Of a stretch of 17,653 nt of DNA, positions 17,201 to 17,653 are shown in pieces. Each line of letters begins with the position of its first letter. Positions within the stretch are counted from its first letter, which is position 1. The DNA is from an uncultured Verrucomicrobiales bacterium (lineage in GTDB: Bacteria; Verrucomicrobiota; Verrucomicrobiia; Verrucomicrobiales; Akkermansiaceae), in the NCBI GenBank assembly GCA_937952875.1, contig CALFDI010000206.1, positions 1 through 17,653 of the forward strand, in the 5' to 3' direction. The position numbers were made by a program, and so were the translations under genes. The notes below the pieces were generated by a model. It was given only the letters and a program-made list of their open reading frames with translations. It was not told the origin of the DNA and searched no databases.

Positions 17201-17383
17201 TTCGGTCTCGCCCCGCTTCTCTTAGAGACTGAAGTGCAGGCGCAGTTCCTCAAGCCGATGGCAGCATCCCTCGCCTTTGGCATTCTCTTCGCGACGGTCA
17301 TCACGCTCTTTCTTCTACCTGCTCTTCTCATGATCTTCCGAGATATGAAAAAGCTCTGGGACTTGGATCTAAGCCGAAGATAA
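14249..17383 (+). CDS. RND efflux transporter (AcrB/HAE1-like)
   Basis: Inner-membrane proton-driven pump of 1044 residues, the usual length for AcrB-like proteins. Span 1 (about 20-38) precedes a first large periplasmic domain with GGTPEDVERGVSIRIEEALESVDGIDHIRS, typical of the family. The spans of the first half include GFLVVLGIVVDDAIVIGESI with the Asp pair D403-D404, equivalent to the proton-relay pair of AcrB. A second large periplasmic domain follows, and the second span bundle contains SVFGILALSGVVVNDSLVFV. The sequence places it with the multidrug-type HAE1 group rather than the heavy-metal CzcA group. Substrate cannot be read from the sequence. It ends the operon tetR-omf-mfp-rnd; no clear terminator follows. 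Confidence 0.92.
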   Translation: MNPFQKHPIISWFASNPVVANILMFTIIGAGIFTALTVRKEGFPAFAAESVIVNVPIRGGTPEDVERGVSIRIEEALESVDGIDHIRSVSSDNLSSVTIDAKEGYNVSKLLDDVKIQIDAIPRLPEQAENPVVLEKQRSNQVLWVELYGDATEAIRKEAARNLRDTLLRQPAISEVETFGSRDYEISIEPSEEKLRAYNLTFTEVADAITENSIDLGGGVIRSSRGDISLRARDQAYVKKDFENLPLRTRSDGTRVLVKDVAIVRDAFIDQKTLNRFRGQPTTSLKITTEGNDDILKAVSQARDVVENYKDLPEGIQLASWLDGATNIRDRLVLLGFNGGLGVLLVLGILMIFLNFRLAFWVAIGIPLSLAGAVTLFPIPGIDLSVNVISAFGFLVVLGIVVDDAIVIGESIFSAKEKAEESDNPEEQLKTTVRGVSKVVTPATFGVITTIAAFLPLTQVSGRLGNVFGQIATVVIFCLAFSLIESKLILPAHLAHVNVHKKPRNRFSKLWVRFQKSIAGGLDWFVERVYRPVIRVILPWRYATLAAFIAVLMLVIGLFPAGQLRFVFFPNIYQDNASAILTLEQGQSVEYLHENAERIASATERLGEKYEQEFGHNPFKEVQISASNNTTASVAAELTRSAEREFLSSEQIVKDWRREIGQVAGARSLSFRATAGPPGGDISINLESDNLDELQEAAAEVKELLATYPGVFDISDSFDSGKPEIQYSITPEGQAAALTRRDLALNVRDAFFGREAQRVQRGRDEVRVMVRYPIDQRDSLETLRDMRIRTASGTAVPFSVVADTTYSDSLASIERYDNKRVVTVKAAVDKATTSPDEVNSRIEDEFISTMKAKYPGLSSSDGAEVEQRKKSMKSLLIGFVFSIIFIYILIAIPLKSYIQPLIIMSVIPFGIIGALLGHYIMGIPVSILSVFGILALSGVVVNDSLVFVCRVNDLKEEGEDLETSVRNSGAQRFRAILLTSLTTFFGLAPLLLETEVQAQFLKPMAASLAFGILFATVITLFLLPALLMIFRDMKKLWDLDLSRR

Positions 17384-17503
17384 AAACTGTAAGTCCACGC
17401 TGACTCATCTCACTGACCACCACCATTTCACCCAACAAAAAAGAGCAATAAATCACTTTACGAAATCAAAATCAACTTAACTGTAAAACTCACAAATAAT
17501 ACT

Positions 17504-17653
17504 ATGACTCACCTCACTACGACAGCTCGTATTCTACTAGGAATTGCCTTTATTGTGTTTGGCCTGAACTTTTGGCTAAAATTCATGCCAGTGCCACCAC
17601 CTCCATCAGAACTTGCGGGGAAATTTATCGGCGCGCTCTTCGCATCAGGATTT
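17504..17653 (+). CDS. N-terminal part of a DoxX-like membrane protein (3' end outside window)
   Basis: From the ATG at 17504, 50 codons are open to the window edge. The sequence starts with a short polar tail and a membrane span (ARILLGIAFIVFGLNFW), then KFMPVPPPPSELAGKFIGALFASGF, resembling the N-terminus of DoxX-family small membrane proteins with their FGLNxF...PxPPPP motif. DoxX proteins have about four spans and mostly unclear function. The 120-bp gap after the pump gene is AT-rich, with no clear terminator or promoter, and no Shine-Dalgarno sequence is seen. It is probably a separate unit from the efflux operon. Confidence 0.65.
   Translation, partial: MTHLTTTARILLGIAFIVFGLNFWLKFMPVPPPPSELAGKFIGALFASGF

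Noticed and set aside
17384..17503. Terminator or promoter in the gap after the RND pump gene
   Set aside because: The stretch is A-rich, with no stem plus T run and no convincing -24/-12 or -35/-10 pair.

Overview
The window reads as a chromosomal segment of a Gram-negative bacterium, with periplasmic binding protein, outer-membrane factor and RND pump. My best guess is Verrucomicrobiota, possibly class Opitutae. The guess rests on the overall look of the nitrate proteins and on the absence of Shine-Dalgarno sequences before every gene; it is inference and was not searched.

Region 1 (about 1-11000) is a complete nitrate assimilation island, all on the + strand. It starts with the C-terminal end of a CmpA/NrtA-like protein, probably a NasS-type nitrate sensor. 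Next come a ferredoxin-type nitrite reductase (nirA), an unusual single-chain DmsB-DmsC fusion (four-cluster ferredoxin plus polytopic quinol-type anchor), and the nitrate ABC transporter: binding protein nrtA, permease nrtB, and ATPases nrtC and nrtD. It ends with a compact molybdopterin nitrate reductase (nasA/narB type). In outline, NrtABCD imports nitrate, NasA reduces it to nitrite, and NirA reduces nitrite to ammonium. The DmsBC fusion is the only electron-transfer protein encoded here, so it is the likely donor to one of the reductases.

The island carries four GG-N10-GC elements matching the sigma-54 (-24/-12) promoter pattern, just before nirA, nrtA, nrtB and nasA. These elements correct three start codons (nrtA 3634, nrtB 5167, nasA 8791). 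The spacing predicts leaderless or nearly leaderless mRNAs for nirA and nasA. Each promoter has a dyad or palindrome 50-85 bp upstream of the predicted transcription start. A strong intrinsic terminator with a GTGA loop follows nrtA and isolates it from nrtB. The NrtB permease has about 220 residues of coiled coil inserted in its first, probably periplasmic, loop.

Region 2 (about 11000-17400) is an unrelated tightly packed efflux operon: a TetR/CecR-like repressor, an overlapping NodT-type outer-membrane lipoprotein, a membrane-fusion protein and an HAE1-like RND pump. An AT-rich inverted repeat before the repressor gene is a candidate operator. At the right edge the window cuts through the start of a DoxX-like membrane protein. 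No tRNA, rRNA, CRISPR or insertion sequence was seen, and no stretch over 300 bases lacks a gene.
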